Shown here: in pieces, positions 35,626 through 43,937 of the stretch
How positions within the stretch are numbered: the first letter of the stretch is position 1
How the letters are laid out: each line of letters begins with the position of its first letter
NCBI RefSeq assembly: GCF_002023715.1
Contig: NZ_MAHX01000005.1
Span: 248,001-312,000 of the forward strand
Origin: Elizabethkingia occulta
Lineage (GTDB): Bacteria; Bacteroidota; Bacteroidia; Flavobacteriales; Weeksellaceae
Direction of reading: 5' to 3'
DNA length: 64,000 nt
Notes under the pieces: model-generated
Database searches by the model: none
What the model saw: only the letters and a program-made list of their open reading frames with translations
Told to the model about the DNA's origin: nothing
Translations under genes and position numbers: made by a program

Positions 35626-36432
35626 TTAAACCTGTTTTCTAAATATTTCTGGTATTTCCCAGACTATCTTTTTCTTCTTGTAATCAACTTTTTCATCCGT
35701 TTTAGGATCATAGCTCAACATCTCAGGATAAGTATTATTCAGAATGTTATGAATTATCTCTTTTAACTTCCCGTTTGTTTCGGTATACATAGCGCATTCG
35801 TTGTACAGTCGCCAAAATACCAGAACTGCAACTCCTTTATCACATAACGGATGCTCTAAAATCAACGATGCCTGTTCTGGTTCGTCCAGAAACCAGGCTA
35901 TATTGAATAATTCAATCGCAGATTCTGCACGCTGGATATTGTTTTTCCAATCCGCATCAAACCAATCTTCTATGTCATCCTCTTCGTAGTACACATAGCT
36001 GTCTTCGCCATTGGTTTTCTGATAAATCCAGTCGGGAATAATGAGCTCATTTTCATAAAATGGTGCCGGATCAAACTGACGACTTGTTTTTTTATAAAAG
36101 TTATCAGGATAATTCTTTAAAATTGTTTTCAGCAGTGTAAACACCTCGTTCAGGTATTCATCCTGTAACGTTATATCCAATTTACATTGCTGAAAATCCT
36201 GTGGCTGTGCCAGCCAGAATAACTCCAGAGCAGTCGCTTCACTACAAATAGGACTTTCAACAATCCATTGTAAAACTTTCACACCATTGTCCCAATTATG
36301 ATGGGTAGCGAGGTAATGTAATTCTTCCGAAGTCTTTAACTCTCTGAATATTGATTCGTCTAACTCACTTTGCTGAATGCCTTCATGAAAATGGGTGTTA
36401 ATAAAATCTTGTTGCTGATTTGTTATATTCAT
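35626..36432 (-). CDS. DUF4274 domain protein
   Basis: A 268-aa acidic protein. Residues ~35-75 (ELHYLATHHNWDNGVKVLQW, then CSEATALELFWLAQP) match the DUF4274 pattern. A second, weaker copy may lie at ~190-215 (LILEHPLCDKGVAVLVFWRL), suggesting an internal duplication. DUF4274 proteins are found among toxin-immunity loci. It is the first gene of an operon with SUKH and the lipoprotein, behind a CAGGGATATTTT element. Confidence 0.78.
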   Translation of the reverse strand: MNITNQQQDFINTHFHEGIQQSELDESIFRELKTSEELHYLATHHNWDNGVKVLQWIVESPICSEATALELFWLAQPQDFQQCKLDITLQDEYLNEVFTLLKTILKNYPDNFYKKTSRQFDPAPFYENELIIPDWIYQKTNGEDSYVYYEEDDIEDWFDADWKNNIQRAESAIELFNIAWFLDEPEQASLILEHPLCDKGVAVLVFWRLYNECAMYTETNGKLKEIIHNILNNTYPEMLSYDPKTDEKVDYKKKKIVWEIPEIFRKQV

Positions 36433-36497
36433 AGGCTATGTATTTCGGTCAGTACAAACAGACTACTCTTCACTTTTATCATAATAAATTCCCAAAT

Positions 36498-36547
36498 TAA
36501 AGATAATAAAAGGTGCCAGATGAAAATATCCCTGATAATAGCGGTTT
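36498..36547 (-). promoter_or_regulatory. CAGGGATATTTT element, site C
   Basis: On the minus strand CAGGGATATTTT (36534-36523), 17 bases, then TATCTTTA (36505-36498), preceded by AAACCGCTATTAT. It lies 66 bases before the DUF4274 gene start. Confidence 0.68.
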
Positions 36548-36566
36548 TTATAACAGGTATTAATTT

Positions 36567-36824
36567 CTATTCGTAAATTTTTGCACCTTTAAAAATATCT
36601 GCAAAGGTTGACCAGTCTGGTTTGTCAGCATTTATATCTAGTTTTATATTGTTGTAATACCCCTGAACGTCTTCGGTATATGCACTTAAAGCTTCTAGAA
36701 AATCGGGCAATGTTTTGTTTTCCCAATTTTCAGGATTGTCTAAAAGGTCCTTACGTAATAAGTCAAGAAACTTAATGAAGCTTTGCCTGTCTGTAACTTT
36801 AAAGTTGTTAAGTGTATCATTCAT
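36567..36824 (-). CDS. small acidic protein, DUF7660-like
   Basis: An 85-aa protein: VTDRQSFIKFLDLLRKDLLD, then NPENWENKTLPDFLEALSAY and PDWSTFADIFKGAKIYE. The WENxxLxxFLEAxxAYxxD pattern with a final WxxFAxxLxxAxxYE resembles small immunity-type proteins annotated DUF7660. It is a single gene between the transposase relic and the DUF4274 operon. The family assignment is from pattern memory. Confidence 0.7.
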   Translation of the reverse strand: MNDTLNNFKVTDRQSFIKFLDLLRKDLLDNPENWENKTLPDFLEALSAYTEDVQGYYNNIKLDINADKPDWSTFADIFKGAKIYE

Positions 36825-36887
36825 ATAATTGGCTATAATATTTTCGAGTTTTACGTTTGATCAGCATTCTCCCTGCTCGTATCCACA

Positions 36888-37114
36888 TTATCTATTAACA
36901 TCGATTTTCAAAATTTGTCCAAAATCATCACAATAATTTATTGAACTGCTATACTCCCATTCCCAGGGTTTTGATGCACATAATCTGGCTTTTGTTCAAA
37001 TACTTTTAAAGACCATGTTTCAATTGGTTTATTATTTTGTTGCCATAATTAATAATTTTTCACTTGAATTCCTTTCCCTGCACGAGCGAAACGCTCACGC
37101 AAGCGGAAGCCTTT
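36888..37114 (-). pseudogene. REP-associated tyrosine transposase (IS200-like) remnant
   Basis: Reading leftward, the fragments KGFRLRERFARAGK, an in-frame stop, then LWQQNNKPIETWS and KVFEQKPDYVHQNP, and after a deletion/frameshift WEWEYSSSINYCDDFG to a stop. These match the C-terminal half of RAYT proteins (QxNxxPIELWS...YIHxNPV...WxYSSAxxY). The N-terminal HUH region is missing. It fills the gap between the DUF4303 and DUF7660-like genes. Confidence 0.7.
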
Positions 37115-37118
37115 TCTT

Positions 37119-37685
37119 TTATTTGCGCCATGTTTTCATCCAGTCCAGATATTCCTCTTGGTATGGATTATCATTCAGTAAAATAATCATCTCTCTCAGT
37201 TTATTTCGATCAAACTCATATTCAGTTACGGAAAACATTAAGAAAATGTCTTTCCCAACAAGGTTTTTAAAGAAGTTTTCTTGTTTTAATTTGAGTAAAA
37301 CTTCAAAACAAGTTTGATACAAGGTTTGCTGGAACTCTTCAAACTCCTCATCATTTTCCTCATCGTCATTATCATATTCTTCTTTCATATCATCTTCGAT
37401 TGCTTCATACAGCTGATGGGATATTGCAGAAAATCCATCGCCTGGCCTGCTACCTTCATAGCACCATTCTGCTGGATCAAATGTATAATAGGTCAAGTCG
37501 TTTTGAGGTCTGGTAGCTAAAAAATCCATCGTATTGGTTGCCGGGCAAACCGTCATAGCACCTTCGTCGCTGTATAATGCAAAAGCATAAATATTTTCAG
37601 CAGCATGATTAGCCACTATTTCCTGAAAATATTTTCGGGTTGCTGCTTCAATCTCTACAGCTAATTTTTCAAAATCTAAATTCAT
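37119..37685 (-). CDS. DUF4303 protein, copy 1
   Basis: A 188-aa acidic protein of the DUF4303 type: IYAFALYSDEGAMTVCPATN (~31-50), YYTFDPAEWCYEG and a C-terminal FLMFSVTEYEFDRN. Such proteins accompany toxin/immunity loci and are presumed immunity proteins. It starts ten bases after the 126-aa gene. A longer relative is encoded at 38133, so the family is duplicated here. The transposase relic begins four bases past its stop. Confidence 0.8.
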   Translation of the reverse strand: MNLDFEKLAVEIEAATRKYFQEIVANHAAENIYAFALYSDEGAMTVCPATNTMDFLATRPQNDLTYYTFDPAEWCYEGSRPGDGFSAISHQLYEAIEDDMKEEYDNDDEENDEEFEEFQQTLYQTCFEVLLKLKQENFFKNLVGKDIFLMFSVTEYEFDRNKLREMIILLNDNPYQEEYLDWMKTWRK

Positions 37686-37695
37686 TTTTTTAATC

Positions 37696-38076
37696 CTAAT
37701 CAGTTACAATTTCATCGCTTCCAAAATCGTTTTCTATCCATCCATGAAATCCCATACACATTCCGTCTCCTTCAAGAGTATTAAGTTCTTCAACCACTTC
37801 GCCATCTTTATAAAGGACAATATTGGTTTGCAAATCCAGGCGGTAGTTTTCATTTTCCAGAGAGCCAAATATTCCGTCCATTTGCATCATCATGCCATAT
37901 ATGGTGTTGTCTATCGCTGTTAGATGAGCTTCCCGAAGTGTGTTGTCAGCTTCTGGCGGGATTTTGCTGATAGCAGATTTCCGGATATTCTCGAACACAA
38001 TATAGCCTGCCCCATGCTGCATCCACAGTTCTCTGTCACGCTTATCTGATGGTGGGTTTGTAAGTTTTTTTTTCAT
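37696..38076 (-). CDS. hypothetical protein between two DUF4303 genes
   Basis: A 126-aa acidic protein with no signal peptide and no recognised domain. A basic N-terminus is followed by an amphipathic helical region and an acidic C-terminus ending WIENDFGSDEIVTD. It lies 10 bases before DUF4303 copy 1 and 56 after copy 2, so all three are probably one transcript. Confidence 0.65.
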   Translation of the reverse strand: MKKKLTNPPSDKRDRELWMQHGAGYIVFENIRKSAISKIPPEADNTLREAHLTAIDNTIYGMMMQMDGIFGSLENENYRLDLQTNIVLYKDGEVVEELNTLEGDGMCMGFHGWIENDFGSDEIVTD

Positions 38077-38132
38077 ATCATTCTAATGTATTGAAGTATC
38101 ATTTTCAGCGACCAGTATGTCAAAATTTCATT

Positions 38133-38999
38133 CTAAATATATAAGCTATCCAATAGTTCTTTTACTTTCGTATTGCTATCACTATTGATAGCCAATGCAG
38201 TGTTCTTTTCTACAATTGGCTCTCCCGGTATGCTTATGTAAAAAGCCATTTCTTCTACTTCATTACCATATTTTTTCACAAGTTCCTGTTTGGCAATGCG
38301 CAGAGCATCTGTAAATAACTGCAGATTTTTTTGCCGTTCGCGTGCATAGTCAAATCCCTGTTGAAATAACGGTACAATATCCTTTCTGTAGCGATCCAAA
38401 AGCAGTTTGGTGAAAGTGTCTACACCTTCTTTTACAGCGCCTTGGCTAACGCACAGACACCATTCAGGAGCATCCCATTCTTTATTTTTATGGATTTTCT
38501 TTAAGCTTTCGGTTGTAGAAACTGCTGCATAAGCGGTAAGGCAATCATTGTCCAGTATCAAGGCAAAGGCATACATCTTTTGTTCTTTCTTACTGAAAAG
38601 CTGATGAAAAAAATCGAATTCATTTACAATTGAACTAGATAAAACAGGAAGATTCGTTTCATGCCAATTTTCAGGATTTACAGAAACAGTATCCATTTCA
38701 TTGTTCTCAGGAGTCCAGTATCTATTAGTGCTGCAAGCTCTTTCCAGATCATCCATATCGTCCTCACCTACACTCAGTGAAAATTTAGAGGATAATAAAC
38801 CTCTGATTTGTGCCAGTGTCTGATTAACTTTTTCGTTTATGATATAGTCACTAAGTGTTTTATCATGTTTCTGAAAATTGCTGTCTTCTGCAAAATGACT
38901 TTTTATTTTATCGAGGGAAACGACAATCTGATCGAGATCAACGATTATTTTCACCGCTTCTTCTTCACTCAGTTTTATCTTATTATTGCTTTTACTCAT
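38133..38999 (-). CDS. DUF4303-like protein, copy 2, with N-terminal extension
   Basis: A 288-aa protein. Residues ~105-280 match DUF4303 (KMYAFALILDNDCLTAYAAV, then WDAPEWCLC and MAFYISIPGEP), like copy 1. The first ~100 residues form an added helical region (KIKLSEEEAVKIIVDLDQIV). It is upstream of the 126-aa gene and copy 1 in the same direction. The presumed role is immunity-type, by family association only. Confidence 0.75.
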   Translation of the reverse strand: MSKSNNKIKLSEEEAVKIIVDLDQIVVSLDKIKSHFAEDSNFQKHDKTLSDYIINEKVNQTLAQIRGLLSSKFSLSVGEDDMDDLERACSTNRYWTPENNEMDTVSVNPENWHETNLPVLSSSIVNEFDFFHQLFSKKEQKMYAFALILDNDCLTAYAAVSTTESLKKIHKNKEWDAPEWCLCVSQGAVKEGVDTFTKLLLDRYRKDIVPLFQQGFDYARERQKNLQLFTDALRIAKQELVKKYGNEVEEMAFYISIPGEPIVEKNTALAINSDSNTKVKELLDSLYI

Positions 39000-39069
39000 G
39001 TTTTTCTACTTTAATATTCCCAGACAAAGGTTTTCCATTCGGTTAAAAGATATCAGTTTTCTAAATTTT

Positions 39070-39897
39070 TCAGGCATAATCTTTTTTCAGTTTGTCTTCT
39101 GTAATCCTTGTTCCATCCAAATCAAACAATCCGTTTTTATCTTTTAAAAATTTTGTTGTATAACCTTCTTTATCGATGAATTCATAAATAGATAATGTTG
39201 CTATATCAGTATTTTCCAAACAAGTTTTAAATCTGAACGCACGCTTTGCATCACAGGAATAACCTTCTTTGAGATCCAGTAATTTCCATGTTTTGGGATC
39301 TGCTTTTTTAATCTGATTAAAATAATAGTAAACATGCAGACTATCTTTGGCAAACTTACCATCATTAAAGGAAACAAAGGTTTTAGGGTTAGCCTCTTTC
39401 AGTATTTTCACTTTACCTGTATGATCATAACAATAGACCTGATGTTTATCCTTCGCATAACCTGAGGAAATTTGTGTCGTACCATCAGCTGAGCTTCCAT
39501 CTGAAAAATAAAAGGTCTGGTGCATCAGATTTTTATTAAAACCATCATCACATACTTCAAAAGTCTCAATATCATAAGGTTCAAATTTTCCACCCAGACA
39601 CCATACAAAATGACGGTCTTTTGCAAAGCAATAATTTAATGCCTCAAAACTGTTTACATCCGCATTTTTCAGTCTTTTATTCTGCATAAAACAATGCTTA
39701 TTATCCCTAGCAAAGAGTTTATTAAATACAAAAAAACATTCCGGATTAGCTTTTAATTTCGTTGTACGCCAATATATATCCGTCCCGTCTGTCCAATAGG
39801 AAATTCGGGATTTTGTGGCTGGATCAAAAAATACCGCTTCTTTATCAAAATCGGCAATATCATTCTGGTCTATACTTATTAATCTAGGTGCATGCAT
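39070..39897 (-). CDS. DKNYY-family protein
   Basis: A 275-aa soluble protein built of repeats in which a tyrosine/aspartate-rich strand alternates with KADPKTW-like turns: ANPECFFVFNKLFARDNKHC, ANPKTFVSFNDGKFAKDSLH, VYYYFNQIKKADPKTW. This is the DKNYY repeat pattern. Function is unknown; such proteins are frequent in Bacteroidetes immunity-type clusters. Confidence 0.75.
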   Translation of the reverse strand: MHAPRLISIDQNDIADFDKEAVFFDPATKSRISYWTDGTDIYWRTTKLKANPECFFVFNKLFARDNKHCFMQNKRLKNADVNSFEALNYCFAKDRHFVWCLGGKFEPYDIETFEVCDDGFNKNLMHQTFYFSDGSSADGTTQISSGYAKDKHQVYCYDHTGKVKILKEANPKTFVSFNDGKFAKDSLHVYYYFNQIKKADPKTWKLLDLKEGYSCDAKRAFRFKTCLENTDIATLSIYEFIDKEGYTTKFLKDKNGLFDLDGTRITEDKLKKDYA

Positions 39898-39920
39898 TGC
39901 TAGAATTCATTTTCAAGTGA

Positions 39921-40451
39921 TTATATTTTTGCAAAGAAATTAAACGTTTGTTCAGCAATAAGCTTTGGGGTTGTATCGGATATATCATCGATTCGGTCTT
40001 CGTACAATTCAATTTTTATTATTTTAACATCGTTCGGAATTTTATAGGTTTCATCTTTTGTATAATTATAACCCGCTACATTAGAGCCTTCTTTACCGGG
40101 AGTCTTTTTGATTTCCACATAGTATCTCAGCGTCATACTATTACCATTCTGCTCTCCTTTTTCAAAACGAATTTTCTTAATCCGATTAATGTTGAGTCCA
40201 CCGGAACTTATATTTCCCTGTATCCGAAATTTCAGTATTTCAGCATTTTTGGAAGTCATAACAATCATGGGATTAAGACGCTCAGTAACTTCTTTACGGG
40301 TTGTATAATTATGTACAGCTCCTGTTTCCGGAACTTCTCTTGTAACCCGATTGGGTTCTGAGTAAATAGCCGTAACATTCAGTTTCTGAGCATTTGTTTC
40401 ACAGCCAAACAAAGTCAGGAATGAAGCTAAAATCATGAGTTGTTTCACCAC
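39921..40451 (-). CDS. lipoprotein, unknown function
   Basis: A 176-aa protein. The signal peptide ends in LTLFGC (lipobox, Cys17). The mature domain appears to be a beta-sandwich with no recognised family. It lies 23 bases before the DKNYY gene and downstream of a CAGGGATATTTT element, so the two genes are probably one transcript. Confidence 0.68.
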   Translation of the reverse strand: MVKQLMILASFLTLFGCETNAQKLNVTAIYSEPNRVTREVPETGAVHNYTTRKEVTERLNPMIVMTSKNAEILKFRIQGNISSGGLNINRIKKIRFEKGEQNGNSMTLRYYVEIKKTPGKEGSNVAGYNYTKDETYKIPNDVKIIKIELYEDRIDDISDTTPKLIAEQTFNFFAKI

Positions 40452-40475
40452 TTTATTTTTAATAAATCTTCGATT

Positions 40476-40525
40476 TAAAGATAATCAAAGCTGTTGTATG
40501 AAAATATCCCTGAAAATGGTGGTTT
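40476..40525 (-). promoter_or_regulatory. CAGGGATATTTT element, site D
   Basis: On the minus strand CAGGGATATTTT (40512-40501), 17 bases, then TATCTTTA (40483-40476), preceded by AAACCACCATTTT. It lies 25 bases before the lipoprotein gene start. Confidence 0.68.
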
Positions 40526-40551
40526 TATAAAATTCCACCACTGACCATATT

Positions 40552-41184
40552 CTATTGTATTCCTTTTTTGGCGTCTTTCAATATCTTTTCAGCTTTCAGT
40601 CTTATTGCTTTTGGTAATAACTTGAAATTTGTATCACTTTCTTCGCGATATTGATCTTCTTCCTGATATGGAATCCATCCTGTAATTTTTGATTTTGAAA
40701 GTGTCTTTTGACCTCTCTTGGTATAAACAATAACTTTCAATGGCTTGGCATCTAATCCATCCGATTCTCCAAAATAAGTCAGATAAAACTCCGGAAAACC
40801 ATCTTTGTCTGCATCACCTACTTCGCAATAGTTAATGAGGTACATCGGTTGTCCCAAATCTTTCGCAAAATCTTTAAAGGTTATTTGTGAAATCAATCCA
40901 CCATGATCTTCCAGAAAAATCCCTGAGTATAAATCTTTGGGAGTGCCTTCGAAATACGTGCCTTTTTCAACTTTTTTTTCATTAAGATACCAAACATAAC
41001 TTCCATGGTTAGGAACAAAGGATTTTACGATCATCACAGGATTTCCTTCTAATGGATTTCCTAGTTCCTCAATAATCTCTTTGTATTTTTTATCTGAAGA
41101 AAAATATATTCCTGTTCTTATTTGTGCAAAAGATGATATGCTTATCATAAAGGCAGCAACAGGTAATAGTTTTCTGAAAATCAT
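40552..41184 (-). CDS. secreted protein, unknown function
   Basis: A 210-aa protein with a signal peptide cut after SSFAQ (~residue 21). The segment YCEVGDADKDGFPEFYLTYF is an Asp-rich, calcium-binding-like loop of the kind found in FG-GAP/VCBS-type or dockerin-like proteins. I cannot assign a family. It is the second gene of the minus-strand accessory run, downstream of a small membrane protein gene. Confidence 0.65.
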   Translation of the reverse strand: MIFRKLLPVAAFMISISSFAQIRTGIYFSSDKKYKEIIEELGNPLEGNPVMIVKSFVPNHGSYVWYLNEKKVEKGTYFEGTPKDLYSGIFLEDHGGLISQITFKDFAKDLGQPMYLINYCEVGDADKDGFPEFYLTYFGESDGLDAKPLKVIVYTKRGQKTLSKSKITGWIPYQEEDQYREESDTNFKLLPKAIRLKAEKILKDAKKGIQ

Positions 41185-41269
41185 AGTGTATATTATTTTG
41201 AGTGTATTGTTTAATTACGCTTTTATCCTTCTTCTGAATTGGTTTTATATATTCTGGTTTATCTCAATT

Positions 41270-41503
41270 TTAGTAACCAGGATGTTCAATTAAAATGTTG
41301 TAGAAATATAATGCTGCTAAAACTACTACAATAATTCCGAAAATGAGGAACGAAAGGACGTAGTAAAGTGCCTTTTTATGTTTTTTTCGTATAGAATTAA
41401 TGATGAAAATAATGAGTGTAAAAGAAATTCCTGCTCCCAAAAACAAAGCCAAAGCGGTAAGAACCAAAGCTCTTTCCAAGTGTAAATCTGCGGATGACAA
41501 CAT
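41270..41503 (-). CDS. small two-helix membrane protein
   Basis: A 77-aa protein with two hydrophobic helices (about residues 12-34 and 45-68) separated by the basic loop SIRKKHKK. No domain is recognised. It is the first gene of the minus-strand run and is followed after 85 bases by the secreted-protein gene. Confidence 0.6.
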   Translation of the reverse strand: MLSSADLHLERALVLTALALFLGAGISFTLIIFIINSIRKKHKKALYYVLSFLIFGIIVVVLAALYFYNILIEHPGY

Positions 41504-41793
41504 GTTTAAATTATACTTTTTAATTAGATTTTGAAATTTTATTCATCATATCTTGTCAATATTAAAGAGAAATAGAGAATGGTACAATACCAATTATCAG
41601 CTATATTTTGCAGTCATAAAAGAGCATGCTTATTTTATTTATAGATTTCAATTTTCTAAAAAAAAAATCAATTTAAAACTTTAATTATCCTTCCGGATTT
41701 AGTTACTAAAACAACTATTATATGTAATTCCAGATAGTCTTTTTCATTTATTAGACTAAACTCATTATCTTAATTAGAATTAATACAAATAAG
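41504..41793. other. AT-rich spacer without a gene
   Basis: About 290 bases between divergent small membrane-protein genes. I see no ORF and no clear RNA signal. The plus-strand promoter and palindrome follow at 41794. Confidence 0.6.
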
Positions 41794-41826
41794 ATAAGCA
41801 AATATTATAATATTTGCTTATTTTTG
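41794..41826 (+). promoter_or_regulatory. 28-bp perfect palindrome overlapping a -7 box
   Basis: The bases 41794-41821 read ataagcaaatatta followed by its exact reverse complement, with no loop. A TATTTTTG (-7 consensus) at 41819-41826 overlaps its right end, 19 bases before the ATG at 41846. This looks like an operator for a dimeric or tetrameric repressor. An AT-rich terminator is the alternative. Confidence 0.55.
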
Positions 41827-41845
41827 TTCTCAATGTATTATTAAC

Positions 41846-41998
41846 ATGGAGAATTTACCACAAGAGAATCAATCGAGGTTTAAAAAATGGTTTAAGAGAG
41901 TTGGCTGGGCAGGTTTAATCTTCTTTACAGTGAAGGGGCTTGTATGGCTGGTAGTTTTCTACTTTGGAGCAGATGCACTGAAAGGATGCTTTAAATAG
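41846..41998 (+). CDS. 50-aa single-helix membrane protein
   Basis: A short ORF below common length cut-offs. Residues 1-20 are charged and basic (QSRFKKWFKRVGWAG), followed by a hydrophobic helix rich in Phe, Val and Trp (~21-42) and the end ALKGCFK. The KRxGWAGLIFFxxKGLVWL pattern is, to my knowledge, common in small flavobacterial proteins. It has its own promoter with a palindromic operator and converges on the YeiH gene. Confidence 0.65.
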   Translation: MENLPQENQSRFKKWFKRVGWAGLIFFTVKGLVWLVVFYFGADALKGCFK

Positions 41999-42012
41999 GC
42001 ATACAAAATAAC

Positions 42013-42945
42013 TTATGCCACTTCCATTATTACCAACAAAGAACCTACTGAGATAAATATCCAGAGAAGTACACCCTGTACCAAAGGTTTTACACCTACT
42101 TTTTTTATTGAGCTAATGCTTAGTCCGGATGCGATTAGGAATAATGTTATATTCAATGCTTTTTTGGCCATAAAAACCATTACTTCACCAAATGGTTTGA
42201 TCTGTGGGAAATAATATGCCAGTAATATTGCTCCGATAAATCCAAGAATAAAATAAGGTATTTTAATTTTTTTCACAGAACCATTATTCAATACTGATAG
42301 CAAAATAGAAACCGGGATAATCCATAAAGCACGTTCCAGTTTTACAGTAGTAGCTATTTTCAAAGCCTCCTCTCCATATTTCTGAGCAGAACCAATAACA
42401 GAACTTGTATCATGTATCGCAATAGCAGACCATAATCCAAACTGATCCTGGCTCATATTAAGCTGATGGCCAATAACCGGAAAAATAAGTAATGCCAGTG
42501 CATTTAGAATAAAAATACAAGCCATAGCAATCGAAATATCCTCATCTTTGGCATTGATAACGGGAGCCAATGCTGCAATAGCACTACCACCACAAATGGC
42601 TGTACCTCCGGAGATCAATGTACTTGTAGATTTATTAATTTTCAGATATCTTCCTATAATAAGGCCTATTATAAGGGTGAAAAATATTGAAGCTACGGTG
42701 AATATCAATCCCTCCTTCCCTACTTTTATGGCTTCTGTCAGGTTCATTCCGAAACCAAGACCCACAACCGAAAATTGCAATAGATATTTAGCAGCAACAG
42801 AATTGTGCTTTATATAAGGGTGACCGATAAAAAAACTTACTACGAATCCTAATATTAAGGCCAATGGTGGTTCCACAAATGGTGTAACGCAAAAGATAAG
42901 CAATACAAAGAATAGTATTTTCTGAAGTAGTGTTGCTTGTTTCAT
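42013..42945 (-). CDS. YeiH-family (UPF0324) putative sulfate exporter
   Basis: A ~310-aa polytopic protein with about ten helices. GLGFGMNLTEAI, SGGTAICGGSAIAALAPVI and WSAIAIHDTSSVIGSA are the family signatures. An upstream ATG at 42984 would add 13 residues encoded by DNA close to the LysR gene; MKQATLLQK is the more natural start. YeiH proteins are proposed to export sulfate/sulfonate anions. The upstream LysR gene is the usual genetic partner. Confidence 0.85.
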   Translation of the reverse strand: MKQATLLQKILFFVLLIFCVTPFVEPPLALILGFVVSFFIGHPYIKHNSVAAKYLLQFSVVGLGFGMNLTEAIKVGKEGLIFTVASIFFTLIIGLIIGRYLKINKSTSTLISGGTAICGGSAIAALAPVINAKDEDISIAMACIFILNALALLIFPVIGHQLNMSQDQFGLWSAIAIHDTSSVIGSAQKYGEEALKIATTVKLERALWIIPVSILLSVLNNGSVKKIKIPYFILGFIGAILLAYYFPQIKPFGEVMVFMAKKALNITLFLIASGLSISSIKKVGVKPLVQGVLLWIFISVGSLLVIMEVA

Positions 42946-43013
42946 AATTTTAAATTTCATGAAGCAAAGCTCGGAATTAAACATTCCAAAAACTAATCAA
43001 AAAATATTATATA

Positions 43014-43907
43014 CTATAACTTTTGTTTATGATTATGAAAGAAATCTAAAAACAATTTTGGAATACCATCGAAGTTCCCATGCGAATAGACAGCATTAAA
43101 TTGACGCTTAATACTGAACTTCTCTATATCCAATACTTTAAATTTACCCGATAACAATTCATTTCGGAGGGCATGAATTGATAAAAAACCAATACAATTA
43201 CTATATTCCAGGAAGGTCTTAATACTCTCTGTGCTTCCCAACTGAGCCTCAACTTTCAGATCTTTTAACCGTATATGATTCTTATTAAAAATATCAGCTA
43301 TTATATCGAGGCTTCCGGAGCCATTCTCACGAAGAACAAAATTCTGTTCTTTCAGTTCACTAATATTAATTTCTTCCTGAGCAAATAAAGGATGATTCTG
43401 ATGGACAACAGCGACAATCTCATCATCCATTACTGGCTCATATTTTAAGCTGGACTTTCCGGAATGTCCTTCAATAAAACCCAAATCTATTGTATTTTCC
43501 TGCAATTCTTTTTCTACTTCTTCTGTATTTGCATTCAGCATCTGTATAGTAATATAAGGATGCTCTTGCTTGAAAACAGCCAGAACTTTGGGAAGTATAT
43601 ATTGTCCTATTGTGGTACTCGCTCCGATGTTCAGTCTTCCGTTGAAGCTGCCTCTCAGTTCATCTACTTTAAACTGAGCTTCTTCATATACTTTCAGCAG
43701 CTGCTGTGCATATTCATAGTATACCTTTCCGGCTTCGGTAAGTCCTACTCTTGCGTTTTTACGTTCGAAAAGGCTTACACCCAATTCGCTCTCCAGTTCT
43801 TTTATGTTTTTGGTAACGGCAGGCTGTGTAATAAAATTGAGTTGTGCTGCTTTAGTAAAGCTGTTGTGCTGAGCAGCTGAACAAAATATCTTTAAACGAA
43901 AATCCAC
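43014..43907 (-). CDS. LysR-family regulator
   Basis: A 297-aa protein with an N-terminal winged helix (AAQHNSFTKAAQLNFITQPA, then VTKNIKELE; residues ~10-45) and a periplasmic-binding-like effector domain (from ~90). It resembles CysB/YeiE-type regulators that control YeiH exporters. It lies 68 bases upstream of the yeiH-like gene in the same direction, unlike the usual divergent arrangement, so the two may share a transcript. Confidence 0.88.
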   Translation of the reverse strand: MDFRLKIFCSAAQHNSFTKAAQLNFITQPAVTKNIKELESELGVSLFERKNARVGLTEAGKVYYEYAQQLLKVYEEAQFKVDELRGSFNGRLNIGASTTIGQYILPKVLAVFKQEHPYITIQMLNANTEEVEKELQENTIDLGFIEGHSGKSSLKYEPVMDDEIVAVVHQNHPLFAQEEINISELKEQNFVLRENGSGSLDIIADIFNKNHIRLKDLKVEAQLGSTESIKTFLEYSNCIGFLSIHALRNELLSGKFKVLDIEKFSIKRQFNAVYSHGNFDGIPKLFLDFFHNHKQKL

Positions 43908-43937
43908 TTTTAGAATTATAAATTACAGGGAATAAAA

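Noticed and set aside
36837-37114. intact gene in the gap before DUF4303 copy 1
   Set aside because: The translation shows stops and a frameshift within transposase-like sequence, so it is recorded as a pseudogene.
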